Assembly (NCBI RefSeq): GCF_003075075.1
Contig: NZ_QCYM01000031.1
Location: 1 to 40,315, forward strand
Length of the DNA stretch: 40,315 nt
Direction: 5' to 3'
DNA from: Labrenzia sp. 011
GTDB lineage: Bacteria; Pseudomonadota; Alphaproteobacteria; Rhizobiales; Stappiaceae
The translations under genes and the position numbers were made by a program. The notes under the pieces were generated by a model. That model had not been told where the DNA came from. It saw only the letters and a list, made by a program, of their open reading frames with translations, and did not search any database. How positions within the stretch are numbered: the first letter of the stretch is position 1; the number at the start of each line of letters is the position of its first letter. Of the stretch, positions 39,965 through 40,315 are shown in pieces.

Positions 39965-40234
39965 ATGAGAATTTTGAGTTCAAAAGCCATCGTGGGCGCA
40001 GGCGCTATCATGCTGCTGTTTACGGGTACATCTTTTGCGACAAAGTGGGATGATTACAAGGCGGCGTGTAGTAGCAGCGGCGGTAGCCCTGGCGTCCATG
40101 CGGCTGGGTCGTTTGGTTGTCATATGGGTTCAATGGCTACACTGCCTAAAGGCTTTAAAGTTGAAGGTGGGTTGCAGAAAAAGACCATGAGTAAAGAAAC
40201 TGTAGAAAAAGGCCCGGCATTAAAAAAACAATGA
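39965..40234 (+). CDS. Small hypothetical exported protein
   Basis: A protein of 89 aa. Residues 1-26 form a signal peptide (hydrophobic AIVGAGAIMLLFTGTSFA, cleavage before TKWDDY). The mature protein is about 63 aa with two cysteines (about 35 and 52) that could form a disulfide, a Gly/Ser-rich middle and a very basic lysine-rich C-terminus ending in KKQ. AAGGA precedes the ATG. Codon use is AT-richer than its neighbours, suggesting recent arrival. I do not recognise the family. It has its own terminator at 40248-40275, so it is a single-gene unit. Confidence 0.7.
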   Translation: MRILSSKAIVGAGAIMLLFTGTSFATKWDDYKAACSSSGGSPGVHAAGSFGCHMGSMATLPKGFKVEGGLQKKTMSKETVEKGPALKKQ

Positions 40235-40247
40235 ACTGAATTTCATC

Positions 40248-40275
40248 AGCCATCAGCATATTTGTGCTGATGGCT
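40248..40275 (+). terminator. Terminator of the small exported protein gene
   Basis: A perfect 11-bp stem (40248-40258 with 40265-40275) with a 6-nt loop lies 13 bp behind the stop codon. It is followed by a T-rich tract (TTGGTTCATTTTT). Confidence 0.85.
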
Positions 40276-40315
40276 TTGGTTCATTTTTACAGACTTCTTT
40301 GAATCTGTTCGCCGT

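Overview
The window looks like the chromosome of a GC-rich alphaproteobacterium of the order Hyphomicrobiales, most likely a Roseibium/Labrenzia/Stappia-type marine bacterium. This is inference. The visible support is an initiator tRNA with the A29:U41 pair I associate with rhizobial lineages, the carboxyspermidine route to spermidine, three TRAP transporters and a form II 'cox' molybdenum hydroxylase. No ribosomal or other marker gene is present to settle the genus.

Layout. (1) 1-5098 is a scrambled accessory edge: the 3' part of an initiator tRNA-Met with its terminator, a gene-complete IS66-family element (tnpA, tnpB, tnpC), one unknown exported protein, an ISL3 transposase remnant that cuts off a CBS-domain gene, and the last ~118 codons of a type I restriction hsdM. 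The last three look like the wreck of a defence locus. (2) 5099-7485 is a two-gene minus-strand operon for spermidine synthesis (carboxynorspermidine decarboxylase and dehydrogenase). (3) 7753-20998 is a 'cox' module: coxE- and coxD-like maturation genes on the minus strand face an ABC importer (Tat-exported binding protein, two permeases, ATPase), a form II S-L-M molybdenum hydroxylase, and an amidase, with a LysR regulator at the end. (4) 21375-28038 holds a ThDP-dependent carboligase/decarboxylase and an FCD-type GntR regulator, divergent from a beta-hydroxyacid dehydrogenase-family reductase, a TRAP transporter in the unusual order P-M-Q and a NIPSNAP protein. (5) 28131-39204 is a pair of divergent catabolic operons. 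Leftward: YciI-like protein, MatB-type malonyl-CoA synthetase, TRAP P-Q-M, GlcG/HbpS-like protein. Rightward: FAH-family hydrolase, RutE-type reductase, a second TRAP P-Q-M, and an intradiol ring-cleavage dioxygenase. (6) 39205-40315 is non-coding or degraded sequence, then a small AT-richer exported protein with a terminator.

How the genes may work together. Modules 3-5 each pair a dedicated importer with oxidising or cleaving enzymes and a local regulator or compact divergent promoter, so the window is mostly a catabolic island. Module 3 fits uptake of a (probably nitrogenous) compound, hydroxylation by a molybdenum enzyme and hydrolysis of an amide. Module 5 fits cleavage of a hydroxylated aromatic ring with handling of three-carbon acids (malonate, malonic semialdehyde). 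Module 4 fits a 2-oxoacid or aldehyde route whose reductase carries a YihU-like Arg-Thr motif in its substrate loop. None of the substrates can be proved from sequence alone. In three of the four binding-protein transporters a strong hairpin lies directly behind the binding-protein gene.
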